A stretch of 64,000 nucleotides of DNA, taken from NCBI RefSeq assembly GCF_032452875.1, contig NC_083885.1, positions 63,434,425 through 63,498,424 of the forward strand, read 5' to 3'. How positions within the stretch are numbered: the stretch's first letter is position 1; every line of letters begins with the position of its first letter. The position numbers were made by a program, and so were the translations under genes. The notes beneath the pieces are model-generated. The model saw only the letters and a list, made by a program, of their open reading frames with translations, was not told where the DNA came from and did not search any database. Positions 33,241 through 44,617 of the stretch are shown one piece after another. Source of the stretch: Bos javanicus. Taxonomy: Eukaryota > Chordata > Mammalia > Artiodactyla > Bovidae.

Positions 33241-34939
33241 TGGCGAGCAGGGGTGGCCGGGCGGGCGGACGGAGACGGCGTTTCCTTCTGGCCTTCCGCC
33301 CCGCGGCCCCCGAGGCCTTGGCGGTCGTCGCATCAACGGACGCCGCGCGCGAGCGACGACAGGGTGTGGCGGGGACGCGGACCAGTGCGCCTGCGCGCGG
33401 GGAGCGGGGCGGGCGGCCGCGCACCGTCGCGCCTGCGCCATTGGGCGCCGCACCCCCCCTCCCCCCCGCGCTCGGAATTCCTGGGCCCCGAGCACCCCTT
33501 TCTTCAACTCCCATTGACGCGGCGGTTCCACCGGAGGACCGCGTTGCCCCAGGCGACGGGCCCCCTTGCTCTTCTTCGCCGCCTCGCCCCGCTCCCCGGG
33601 ACGTGGTGCGCAGGCGCGGCGCGGGGCGGCCGGGGCGGTGTCTCCGGGGCCGATGGCTGGGATCGGGATCCGGGCAGGCTGTTCCTCCGTCCGGCGTCCT
33701 CGTTTGCTTTCCCTGGGCTTGCGGGACGGCCAGGTGCCCCACTCGCATCCGCGTCTCCTTCCTCCCCTTCATACCTGCCCGGAAACCTCCCTCCCGAGTT
33801 GCACCAGACCTTACCCTAAGTCTTGCTGTCCTGGGTTCCCCCTCAATGCCCCTACCTCTCGGGACCGCCGGTCTCCACGCTCCCCACCCTTTCGCTCACT
33901 CCCGTTCCTTCTCTTCTCTGAGGCCCATTCTTCTTTAGGACTTTTCCCGGCTCTAGACTCCTGTTCCTGTCTCCCCACTTGTAGGACTTCTGGGTTCCCC
34001 AGCGGATCAGGCTTTTGGACACACACATCCTTCTCAGTTATCCCCTCGAGTCCGGGTCCCTCCCACCCAGTCTTCGCCCCCAGGGCCCTCCTTCACTTTC
34101 TTGCAGTCCTCTCCCTCCCGCTCTTAAGTCCCTAACGATATTAGGGGTCTTTTCAGGCACCCGCAAAACTTTCTGTCCAGACCCCCAGCCAAGAGGATTT
34201 GATGCCTCTTCTCTCGGACCTATTGCTATTTTTAGGAACCTCCCGTATAAGAGTTTTCTCTGTCCTTAGGGGACCTTCCGGAAATTAGTCTAAGTTTTCT
34301 AAGAACTCCTTTCTTTACTTCAGGGCTCTTCTCTTTGCCGCCTTCTGGCTCAAGGAGTAACTTCTGGAAATCCTCATTTCCTCCCAGGTTTCTCCATTCT
34401 CCAGTGTTTTCTCTTCTCTCAAGACTCCTTCAAACACGTCCCTCTTTACAGGCTTTCTTTCAGAAGTCTTTCCCAGCCTCCCAGCCTTAAGCTTCACTCA
34501 GACCTTGTTCATTAGCGCTTCCTCCCTACCCCTTGCCTGAGGTCCCCCCAGCCACCCTCTGCCCCTCCTCCGATCTGTCTCAGGGTTTCCCTTGAACCTT
34601 TCCCTTTCTTCATTTGGGTTTCAGATCCTTCTTTTTCTCTTTGGGAAATTCCTTTCAACTTTTTTGCTTTCAAATCCTTCATTTTCCATCTAGAGTGCTG
34701 CAGGGGGCAGCCAGGGTCTTTCCCTGAGACTGTAGCCCATTTATTTATTTATTCTCTTCAGGCTGTTTACCCCATTGGCTCCTTCCTTCTCTGGCTTCTT
34801 GTGAGTCATCTGCTTCCCTTCGCTGGTTTGTGACATGTTTCTTGCTCCTTCTTGATTCTCCCTAATTCGTTTTTTGCCTTACAGTCAGTGAAAAAGCATT
34901 CTGGCTCCCGAGGTCCACCCCTTACACCCCAGGGTGCAG

Positions 34940-37900
34940 ATGGCGGCCAATGTGGGTGATCAGCGCAGCACAGATTGGTTAGTGGGGCTGGAGGGATGGC
35001 ATGGGGGTGGGGGGTGGTGAGAGGAAGCAAGGCCCAGTGTTGGGCTCTGGGTGGGCCCTCACTCAGCATGGGGGTCATGATGCGATCGTCCCTGTGCTTG
35101 GGCTGGGGGTGAGGCTTGTGTGGGCTTCATACTCAATTTATTTTATTTTTTTTTTAGTTCCTTATTTTTTCCAAAACAGTGTGGTGATTAACTTTCTGAC
35201 TGAAGTGGCATCAGACAGAATTTGTGGATTCCTAAAACATTTAGGCCTGCTCGGCCCCAGGTTTTAAGTTCTGTGGATACTGGGCGTCTTCTTGTTTGAC
35301 TTTTAACAGCTGTATGTAGCAGGCGTCTGGTGAAGCACCTTAGGTAGGCAGTGGCGTTCACGGCTCACGGAGAGCTGTGAGCAGGAACTGTCAGCACGCC
35401 TCAGGTTAGACGCTGAGGCTGTAGGATTCCAGCCCTGTCGTTTGCTGGCCTCCATCCTGCCCACCGTCTGTGGTGGGAGCGGGGGCTGACTCCACGTGCT
35501 CTTCCTGCAGGTCCTCTCAGTACAGTATGGTGGCCGGGGCAGGCAGAGAGAACGGCATGGAGACTCCCATGCACGAGAATCCAGAGTGGGAGAAGGCCCG
35601 CCAGGCCCTGGCCAGCATCAGCAAAGCAGGAGCCGCCGGCAGCTCCGCCAAGGCCAGCAGCAACGGGCCTGTGGCCGGTGCACAAGTGAGAGAAGTCCCC
35701 GCGGGACTGGGAACCCTGAGCGGGGCGGGGAGCACAGTGGTGTCCTCTGGGATCACCAGGGCAGGGCGTTCTGAAGATGCTCCTGGAGCCCTTGTGGGGA
35801 TGCCCGGTCTGTCTTCTCGAGGAGTCTAGGGCTATATGGTCCTCACCGTGGGGAGTCCAGCCTAAGGAGGGAGAGGTGCCTGGGTGGGATGGCAGAGGGG
35901 GTGGTCTCCGTGGAGAGGTGCAGCCCCGGCTCCGTCCCTGAGAAGTTAACTCCTGGGAAATGGGGCTCCCGCCTGCAGCGCTCAGGCCTGCCACCCTCTG
36001 CCCACAGTACGTGTCGCAGGCAGAGGCCTCGGCCCTGCAGCAGCAGCAGTACTACCAGTGGTACCAGCAGTACAACTACACCTACCCTTACAGCTACTAC
36101 TACCCCGTGGTGAGTGCCCCGCGGGGCGGGCTCCAGGGCAGCTGATGGACTGACCACAGCAGGGGCGGCTGCAGGAAGACCCTCCCCGGCTTGCGGCCTT
36201 CCGCGGCGCACCCCAGGCCCACTCTTGCTCCCTACTCCCTGCCCTCTTGTCCCTGCGCTCCTTGCAGAGGGCTACCCGGAACAGGCTTCCTTGGAGTGGC
36301 AGGCCTGCCGCCCACCCTGCCTGCCACTCGGCTTCTCTGCTTGGCCTTCTTTCTTCACTCACTGGGGGGGAGTGTTAGGTGCCTGCAGCTGATTTCATCA
36401 GAACTGGGTTTCTGTGTGTGCAGTTGTTCTGTTGTGTTTAGACGGGGTAGCGCTCAGTAGATGGCTGTTGAACACGGTGAAACGTGGGACACAGGGAGGT
36501 TTTCATCTTATCTTGTGACCTGTAGCATGAGCCAGTTTGGTGCGTTTATGCTGTGGAGAGGGGAGGGGTGAGAGGTCAGTGGCGGATTGCCTCTGAGGAC
36601 TGGGAGAGAGCAGGGCCAGGCCCCCCGCCCTGGAAGGAGTGGGCCTGCGGCTGACCCCTTCCTCCCTTGCCCCCGGCAGAGCGTGTACCAGAGCTACGGT
36701 TCCCCCTCCCAGTACGGCATGGCCAGCTCCTACGGCTCAGCCGCGCCCCAGCACCAAGGGCCTCTGAACCAGGTAATGCCCATGCCCATCCCTGCAGCCT
36801 GTCCAGGCAGGGGTATGGCGGGAGGTAAGGAGGAGCCCGAGCCCCCTGGCGGTCAGCAGGGTGGCTGTGGTAGCTAAGTCTGCACCCGAGGGTCGCTCTG
36901 AGGTCGGGGTGGGGAGAGCTGCACGCTGTAGGATGCGATGGTGAAAACTGGAGCGAGGGCCGGCCTGGAGCGCCTGCTCCACCCTCAGCGCCCGTTTCTC
37001 CCATAGCCCCCCGTCCCGGGCATGGACGAAGGCATGCCCTACCAGGCGCCCCCTCAGCAGCTGCCCGCGGCCCAGCCCCCGCAGCCTGCCAACCCCCAGC
37101 ACGGGACCCATCCTCTGAGCAGCGGCCCCCAGCCTGGGACAGCCCCCGCCACCCAGCACAGCCAGGCAGGACCCGCATCAGGCCAGGCCTACGGGCAGCA
37201 CACCTACCCTGAGCCCGTCAAGCCCAAGAAGGGCCAGCAGCTGTGGAATCGCATGAAGCGTGAGCGCCTCGGGGTGGGGAGCGGGGGCACGGGGCAGGGT
37301 CCTCTCTTGGGCACCCTGCACCCTGACCTGGCTTCCCATGTTGGGACCACCCAGGCTGTGGGTGTGGCTGCTCGGGAAGGAGGCGGGATTCCCAGCTCAG
37401 GTGTCCGGTTCTGAGGGGTGGGGCCAGCTGACCCCAGCTTTTCACGCCCTCACAGCAGCCCCTGGGACTGGGGGACTCAAGTTCAACATCCAGAAACGGC
37501 CCTTTCCTGTCACAAACCAGAACTTCAGTTCCACCACGGAGGGCCAGCACAGCGGCTTTGGCCCCCAGCCCAACTCCGAGAAAGTCCAGAACCACAGGTG
37601 AGTGCCCACCCATCCCTGAGAAAGTAGACCCTCCCTCCCTGGGTGTTACAAGGAGGGCTGACGAGGGTCCTGGCCCGGGTGTGGGGGCTGCTTCCCAACC
37701 AGCTGTACACGCCCGCCCTCCGCCAGGGGGAACCTGTCTGGGAAGCCGGACGACTGGCCACAGGACATGAAGGAGTATGTGGAACGCTGCTTCACGGCCT
37801 GTGAGTCGGAGGAGGACAAGGACCGCACAGAGAAGCTGCTCAAGGAGGTGCTGCAGGCGCGGCTGCAGGACGGCTCGGCCTACACCATCGACTGGAGCCG

Positions 37901-40900
37901 CGAGCCCCTGCCCGGGTGAGTCGGGGGAAGACACAGGGGGCCTGGGGCTGAAGGGAGCCCTGCAGAGAAGTGGGCAGGAGGGTTGGGTCCTGGAGCGGGA
38001 GTTGGCTGGGCTGGAATTCCGGGGCATGCGAGCTGGGGGGCGTGTTATTCAGCGGCCCGGAGCACCTCCCCTTTCTGTACCTTGTTAGCTGCGTGTGATG
38101 CCTGGGGAGGTGTCCTTCCTCCTGAAGGCACAGGGCAGGGAACGGGAGGCGCCAGACTGTAATGCTCTGCCCTGCCGTGTTCTCAGGCTGACTCGGGAGC
38201 CTGTGGCTGAGAGCCCCAAGAAGAAGCGGTGGGAGGCGCCCAGCACCCTCCATCCTCCCAGGGGGGCAGCCTCCGCGACCAGGGGTGGGGGTGCCCAGTC
38301 CCAGCGAGGGACGCCGGGGGCTGGGGGCGCTGGCCGAGCCCGAGGCAGCAGCTTCGCCAAGTTCGGCAACCGCAACGTCTTCATGAAGGACCACAGCTCC
38401 TCCTCCAGCACCGACTCCCGCTCCCGCTCCTCCTCCCGCTCCCCCACCCGCCACTTCCGCCGCAGGTGCCGGGGTCCCCAGGCGGGCGACGGGGAGGGGA
38501 GGCCCCACAGGGACCAGGCCAGGCCTTACCTTCCCGCCCCTCCCTCCGGCAGCGACTCACACTCGGATTCCGAGAGTTCCTGCTCAGGCAACGAGTGTCA
38601 CCCTGTGGGCCGCAGGAACCCACCCCCGAAGGGCCGGGGAGGCAGGGGAGCCCACATGGACCGGGGCCGGGGTCGGGCACAGCGGGGCAAGAGGTGAGCC
38701 TTGGGCTGACGGCGGGAGGGGCTGGTTTGGGGGTCCTGGGAGGAAGAGGGCGGTTGGTGTCTCTGGGGAGCGTCTGAGAGGGCAATGCCATGCCCCTCAC
38801 CCCGTACCCCCACGCCCCCCCACCCCCTCCCCCAGGCACGACCTGGCGCCCACCAAGCGCAGCCGCAAGAAGATGGCAGCCCTGGAGTGTGAGGAGCCAG
38901 AGCGCGAGCTGAAGAAGCAGAAGCGGGCAGCGCGCTTCCAGCACGGACACTCGCGCCGCCTGCGCCTGGAGCCCCTGGTGCTGCAGGTGGGCAGCCTGGA
39001 GGGCGGTGCAGCCGACCCTGACTGGCAGGAGCTGCAGATCGTGGGCACCTGCCTGGATGTCACCAAGCACTACCTGCGCCTCACCTGTGCTCCCGACCCG
39101 TCCACGGTGCGCCCTGTGCCGGTGAGTGCCCAGCACGAGGGCAGCGCCTCCGTGCCCGGGAGGCCAGGCCAGGGATGGGCGGTGATGAGCAGGGAGCTGC
39201 CACACCCAGGGGTGCTGACCCGGAGCTTGCACTCGGGAGACGAGTCCGGGAGGCGGGGCGGCCTCGGTGCCTCCATCCCTACTGAGGAGGCCGGTGCCTA
39301 CGAGACCTGGTGTGTCCCCGAGGCCCGAGCTGGGCGCACAGGTGCGGCAGGCTGAGGCCAGGAGTGCGCTCTTACTGTTGGCAGTGCTCGTTTCTAATGT
39401 TGACACACACTGAGGGTCTGACGTTGAGCCCCCACTTTGGGACTCGGGTCCGTGGGCCCCTAGCAGATTTTAGCCCTTCCGACTGGTCCTGCCCAGGTCA
39501 CACTGAGCCTTACTTCACCTGCCCCAGGTTCTGAAGAAGTCGCTGTGCATGGTCAAGTCCCACTGGAAGGAGAAGCAGGACTACGCCTTTGCCTGCGAGC
39601 AGATGAAGTCCATCCGGCAGGACCTCACGGTGAGGCGGGGGCCGGGGAGGGGGTCGGGGAGGGGGCCGATGGGGTGATGCCGGCTCTGCCCTGACGTCCG
39701 CTCTCCTGCCATCAGGTGCAGGGTGTGCGCACCGAGTTCACGGTGGAGGTATACGAGACCCATGCGCGCATCGCTTTGGAGAAGGTGAGGGGCGGGCAGG
39801 GCCCCACCTCACCCCGGGCTTTCAGCCGTCCCCCTATCCAGCCGTGTGGGGCTCACTCTGCCCCCTCACGCTGTGCCCTCCAGGGGGACCACGAAGAGTT
39901 CAACCAGTGCCAGACGCAGCTCAAGTCGCTGTACGCCGAGAACCTGCCGGGCAACGTGGGCGAGTTTACCGCCTACCGGATCCTCTATTACATCTTCACC
40001 AAGAACTCGGGAGGTGAGGCGCAGGACCGCGGCCCCGGGCTCCCAATGCGGCCCCCCAAGCCCCCTGACCCCGAGTCTCTGGCCGCAGACATCACCACGG
40101 AGCTGGCATACCTGACTCGGGAGCTGAAGGCGGACCCTTGCGTGGCCCACGCCCTGGCGCTCAGGGCCGCCTGGGCTCTGGGCAACTACCACCGCTTTTT
40201 CCGGCTCTACTCTCACGCGCCCTGCATGTCTGGCTACCTCGTGGACAAGTTTGCAGACCGGGAGCGCAAGGCTGCGCTCAAGGCAATGATCAAAACGTAT
40301 GTAAAGCTGAGCTCTGCCCCGGCCCTCCACCCCTGTGCCCCGCCCTGCGGCGGGCGCCCTGTCTCCTCCCCCTACCTGTGTGCTCCGCCCTCTTCTGGAC
40401 CCGCCCCCTTCTGCACAGCCACCTCCCCCCCCTGCTGCTCTCTGCTCTCGGCAGCCTGGACCCCCCACATCATCCTCTTGTCCAGGCCCCCTTCCTCCAA
40501 GGCCTCCTGCCTCCCTGACCCTCCTGAGGCCGAGTCCCCCCAGAGGCTGAGCGCCCCGTGGGGCAGCCTGCAGAGCCGGCCCCGCCCTCAGTAGCTGTGG
40601 GCTCAGCAACCGGGCCTTGTGCCCTCCTAAGAGCTCAGATGAGTTTACGGCCAGGTGTCATGGGCAAGCGACGCCGGACGGCCCCCAAAGAGGGTGCCCT
40701 CTGCCCTGGGCAACGGTGTGCTCACATCTGTTAGGAGGGAGGCGCCCCAGGTGGGCTCAGGACACCCCTTTTTTTGTCACAGCCGGGGTTGTCCCGGCTT
40801 CTAGGGCTGGAGGCCAGGGATGCACTGAGTGTTGAGCGGTGCCCAGGTCGCCCCCAGCAGGGCCACCTCCTGAGGTGACAGGCTGCCAAGCCCTGCTCAG

Positions 40901-41934
40901 AGGTCCCAAGGGCCTTGGGAGCCACGGGCGCAGTCTGGGTGGGGATGAACACCCACTGAAGGTTAGGAGGCTCCTTGTGGGCTTCAGTGTGGGGTAAGAA
41001 CGTTTAAGGGTGAGGTAGAGGGTGGGGCCGCGGAAAGACAGGCAGTGGGCCAGACTCAGCAGACCAGGCAGGGCGCGGGCTGCTGCCTGCCCAGAGCACC
41101 AAGGGGCCTGTCTGAAGGGGCCCACGTCTTTGGCAGAGACCGCCTCCTGTCCCAGGGCCAGTCCCGCAGACGGCCAGGGTTCGAGGCGGGAGGGGTCCGG
41201 TGTCCCCACTAGTGCACGCCCAGCGGCCGTGGCCCTGGAGCCTTGCTCCTGGGTGCATACAGCTGGGTGGGCCCACTGCTGGGAGGGCGCACAGCTGCTG
41301 GCTGGCACCGGCCCACCACCTCTTAGCTGGGTGCTCAGCCTCCTCTGACCAGGGTGAGGCAAGCAGGAGGGGTGGTCCCCAGATAGGGTCAGTCCCGGCC
41401 CCTCACATCGACCCCTGCCCTTCGCATCGACCCCTGCCTCCCCGCCCCCCTGGCCGCGGTGGGCCCTCTTGTGAGGGTCTGCGCAGGCCCCCAGCCAGCA
41501 GAGGAGCCAGCTGGCCCTTCCCTCCCATCCCCTCCTCCTGTCCCCCGCTCAGGTAAGTGAGGGCGAGGGGGGGCGCAGCCGGGGCTGGGGCCCCGACCCC
41601 ACCCCGGGCCCCCCCGAGCCGCTGAGGTGGGGAGGCTGCGGGTGGGAGCAGGCTGGCAGCTAACGCGCTGAGGAAACCTCTCTGGCGCCCGAACGGGGGC
41701 GCCCCCTCCCAGCCCAGGGGGCCTTCCCGCGTCCACTGCCGCCTCATCACCTTCTCCTCTTGTCTCCGTAGCTTCCGCCCAGCGCTGCCCGTCTCCTACC
41801 TGCAGGCCGAGCTGGCCTTCGAGGGCGAGGCCGCCTGCCGGGCCTTCTTGGAGCCCCTGGGCCTGGCCTACACGGGCCCGGACAACTCCAGCATCGACTG
41901 CCGCCTCAGCCTGGCGCAGCTGCCAGCCTTCTGA
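34940..41934 (+). CDS. LENG8: LENG8, SAC3/GANP-family nuclear protein, 15 coding exons, 789 aa
   Basis: Coding exons: 34940-34977, 35511-35685, 36008-36109, 36680-36772, 37007-37259, 37456-37597, 37727-37915, 38187-38465, 38553-38693, 38836-39121, 39528-39629, 39716-39784, 39884-40013, 40089-40296, 41772-41934. They total 2,370 nt with all phases consistent. The N-terminus is Tyr/Gln-rich low complexity (about residues 70-135), then Pro/Gln-rich. A Ser/Arg stretch lies near residues 400-425, with basic nuclear-localisation-like runs (PKKKRW, KRSRKKM). The C-terminal third (about 560-780) is the SAC3/GANP/THP3 helical domain, ending at QLPAF. Relatives of this family, such as yeast Thp3, act in nuclear mRNA processing and export with a PCI partner; the same role here is inferred. 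The start ATG lies in exon 2 (acceptor at 34884). Intron 15 (1,475 nt) is much longer than its neighbours. Confidence 0.5.
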
Positions 41935-42719
41935 GCACCAGCGCCGTGGGGGCGGGGGGCCGGGTTGCAGATCTTGTCTTTGAGCCATGGACTTGGGATG
42001 TAAATTAATTCGTGGGGAGAGGGCTCCAGGAAGAGCCCTCGTCCCTGCCCCCGTTTTCCCACCGGGGAGTCTGTACAGAGATTTTTCTACATTTTTATTT
42101 TTGGCCTCAGAGGGTCGGGCTAGGGAAGGAGTGGGGGCAGCGGAGGGCTGGGGGCGCGGTCTGTAGGCTGGTCTGTCCGTCTGGCCCTCCACTAATGCTG
42201 TCTCAGTGTTTTTTCTCTCTCTCTCTCGAGCTCGTACTCCGGTACCGACCCAGCACCCTGGCCCGTCCCATGCCGGGGGGCAGGGCAAGAAGACAGGCCG
42301 CTCCGCCCGCGCCCGCCTGCGGTGGGGGCATGCCCGCTGCCCGCCGCCCGCCTGCCGCTCCACAGACTCTTGTTGCCAGCCCTCCGGGGCCTCAGTGTTT
42401 GGGGCGAGGGGAGCCGCCTAGAGACTGTGCCCTGCCCTCGGCCCCCGAGCCCAGAAGCCACCGTCGCCGCCGCCACCCGCCATGCCGCCGCCACACTGAG
42501 GACTCCGGAGGCCGCCGCGGGACCTCGCCGGCCGGGCCGCCTCGTCTGCAGTTGTATTGAGTTGTCTCCGTGTCCCCCTCCCCCGTGTCTCCCCTGCCCC
42601 GTCCTCCCCCTCCTCGCACTCTTCCCTCGGTTCAGCACAGGTAAAGCGGTTACCCTCCCTCCCTGCCTCATGGATCACCAGCTCACGTCATGTTTCCTTC
42701 TCTTTTCTTTTTGTGTGTG

Positions 42720-42725
42720 TTTATT
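42720..42725 (-). terminator. LENG9: Probable LENG9 poly(A) signal AATAAA
   Basis: TTTATT on the plus strand reads AATAAA on the minus strand, about 280 nt past the LENG9 stop. No canonical signal lies nearer. It falls inside the LENG8 3' UTR, so the two transcripts should overlap tail to tail. Confidence 0.5.
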
Positions 42726-42944
42726 TAAGTTATTTTTCTTCCTCCCCTTTTCTTTTCCGTCTCCCTCCCTCTTCTGCCATGTAACTGGAGGGTGCGATGA
42801 GTTGCAAACAGCTGGACTGTCAGGCTGCTTCTCTTGCAGATGTCCTCCTCTGCCTCCCCTCTCCCCCCTCTCCCCTCCCCTTTCCTTCCTTCATTCTTTT
42901 CCTTGGAGCACTGAGCACCACTTTGAAGCTTGAGAGAAACCAAA

Positions 42945-42950
42945 ATTAAA
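42945..42950 (+). terminator. LENG8: LENG8 poly(A) signal ATTAAA
   Basis: The common variant ATTAAA, followed by (GA)n and a GT-rich element (42,969-42,990). No AATAAA occurs on this strand between the stop and this site. Confidence 0.5.
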
Positions 42951-43003
42951 GAGAGAGAGAGAGAAGCCACGTGTGCGCTTTGTCCTTGTCTGGGGCCCGG
43001 CCC

Positions 43004-44617
43004 TTATTTCTGGGGTTGACCTCCCAGGGGGAGCTCGGCCAGGGCCTGGTAGGTGCCCCCGGCCCTGCCCACGCGGCACAGCCAGAGTGTCCCCAGGGGC
43101 TGGCTCCCCAGCTCCTGCCGCGGGCTGACCTCGGGAAGGCAGACTTGGGCGCCCTGGGGCACCTTGGCCAGGGTGAGGTGGGGGCGTATCCCCCCGAGAG
43201 GCTGCAACACCCTCAGCCCCTCGGCCTCCAGCCTCTGGCTCAGCCTCTGGGCCAGGCTCTCCAGGGGTGGGGACGGGGGAGCGCAGAACACGTGGGAGCC
43301 CAGGCACACCAGGCGACCGAACCTCAGCTTCAGAGGGACCTCAAGCCTGGGGTCAGAGAGCGCGTGTCTGAGCGCGGTGACGGCCGCCGCTACCTCCCCG
43401 GGGCCCGCCAGCCTCAGCAGGGCCAGGGTCAGGTGGAGGGCTTCAGCCGGCACCGTGAAGGCCGCGCAAGCTGGTGCGCCTCGTACCAGGTCTTCCTGGA
43501 CCTTGGCCACCTCGGCCCGCAGCTCAGGCTCCGTCACCATGAGCGCCACAAAGTGCGTGGGGCGGGGCTGGCGAGGGCCCACAGCCGCGGTCGCTTCTCG
43601 GTCCACAGGCCAGATCCCGGGACCCCACTCCGTTCCCATCTCAGAGAAGCTTTCCGGGGGCTTCCCGCCACGGGTCTGCATGGCCCTGGCGGCGGCGGCG
43701 GCGGCGGCGGCAGCAGCTGGCTTCAGCGCCCCTCCTGGCGCCATCCACGGGCAAGCTTGGCCTCCAGAGTCCGCCGACTCCCACTCCTGGGTCCTCGCTA
43801 ATACGCCTGCCAGCGTCAGGCGCCCAGCTTCGGGGCTTCCCCCGTCCGAGGCCAAAGCTGCCCGGAGTCGCGTCTGGGCTGGCTGTACCGGCCCCCCTGC
43901 GTCCGTGCCAAGGCGGGTGGCAGCTACGCTGTCCAGTGCGCCTCCGGTCCCGTCCGTATCCTCACCTCCGAGCGCATCTCCGACTGAGTTGGCATCCTCG
44001 CCGTCACTCGCCTCCCCGTTCCCGTGCGCGTCCCCGCTCCGGTCCCCACCGTCGTGCACGTCCCCGGGCCGGTGCGCGTTCACGCCGTCGCTCTCGCCTC
44101 CGGGTCCGTGCGCGTCCTCGCCGTGGAGCGCGTCCAGGATGGTGGGCCCACGGCCAGCCGCCAAGCCGGAGCCAAAGACGAGGTCGGTGCGCGAGGCGCG
44201 GTCCCATACCAGGCGGCCGCGGAAGCGGAAGTAGCGCACCCGGTGCTGCGGCACGGCCAGAACACCCGGCGCGAGCGCCGCTAGCGGCTCGTCCCAGCAG
44301 AAGGAAAGGAAGGGCTCCTCGCGCACGCCCAGGAAGCGGTCGACGTAGCCCACGGAGAAGTCGGCCGGGTTGAGGTGAGGGTCCCAGCGGATGCGCTGGA
44401 TGACGGCCTCAGCCGTGCGCAGCGGCGGCTTCTTGACTTTGGCCTGGTCTTCGGCCTCGCCTCTAGGCTGCGGCAGCGCCGGCGCCCCGGGGTGGGGCTG
44501 GCGGCAGCGGGCGCCGAAGCGGCAGCGGCCTTCCAGGAAGAAGCGGCAGGCCGGCGGGGGCCCGGGTTCTGCAACCGAGACCCCCGCGGGCGGCTCCGGC
44601 CCTCCAGCCGCCGCCAT
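43004..44617 (-). CDS. LENG9: LENG9, CCCH zinc finger plus DUF504 and 2'-5' RNA ligase-like domain, 537 aa
   Basis: A single uninterrupted reading frame; the start chosen (44617) gives the MAAAGG N-terminus typical of the gene. The frame stays open for 55 more codons to 44782, but that part is promoter-like CpG DNA. Order of parts: a CCCH finger C24-x7-C32-x5-C38-x3-H42; a DUF504/MJ1316-type domain with basic and aromatic residues (about 65-150); a Gly/Asp/His-rich imperfect repeat (about 165-250); a run of about ten alanines encoded by GCC repeats; then an AKAP7/2'-5' RNA ligase-like (2H) domain with two HLTL motifs. The two His-x-Thr motifs are the catalytic signature of 2H phosphoesterases. 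An RNA end-binding or phosphoesterase role is inferred from the domains; no substrate is established from sequence. The frame closes with TAA at 43006-43004, 54 bp from LENG8's poly(A) signal. Confidence 0.5.
   Translation of the reverse strand: MAAAGGPEPPAGVSVAEPGPPPACRFFLEGRCRFGARCRQPHPGAPALPQPRGEAEDQAKVKKPPLRTAEAVIQRIRWDPHLNPADFSVGYVDRFLGVREEPFLSFCWDEPLAALAPGVLAVPQHRVRYFRFRGRLVWDRASRTDLVFGSGLAAGRGPTILDALHGEDAHGPGGESDGVNAHRPGDVHDGGDRSGDAHGNGEASDGEDANSVGDALGGEDTDGTGGALDSVAATRLGTDAGGPVQPAQTRLRAALASDGGSPEAGRLTLAGVLARTQEWESADSGGQACPWMAPGGALKPAAAAAAAAAARAMQTRGGKPPESFSEMGTEWGPGIWPVDREATAAVGPRQPRPTHFVALMVTEPELRAEVAKVQEDLVRGAPACAAFTVPAEALHLTLALLRLAGPGEVAAAVTALRHALSDPRLEVPLKLRFGRLVCLGSHVFCAPPSPPLESLAQRLSQRLEAEGLRVLQPLGGIRPHLTLAKVPQGAQVCLPEVSPRQELGSQPLGTLWLCRVGRAGGTYQALAELPLGGQPQK

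Larger units (their letters stand above)
41935..42965 (+). other. LENG8: LENG8 3' UTR
   Basis: About 1 kb from the stop at 41934 to the ATTAAA signal at 42945-42950. It contains a T-rich segment (42,085-42,105), a CT run (42,215-42,228), a CpG-rich block (42,230-42,560), a pyrimidine-rich block (42,690-42,780) and ends in a (GA)n run (42951-42963). Confidence 0.5.

Noticed and set aside
32883..33938. 351-codon frame (and a 237-codon antisense frame) in the LENG8 CpG island
   Set aside because: GC-rich promoter DNA; low-complexity Arg/Pro/Ala content, crossing the exon 1 donor.
38381..39406. 341-codon minus-strand frame
   Set aside because: Antisense shadow of LENG8 exons 9-11.
41389..42363. 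324-codon minus-strand frame
   Set aside because: Antisense of LENG8 intron 15, last exon and UTR; no protein-like features.
43053..44234. 393-codon plus-strand frame
   Set aside because: Antisense shadow of LENG9, which has clear domains on the other strand.
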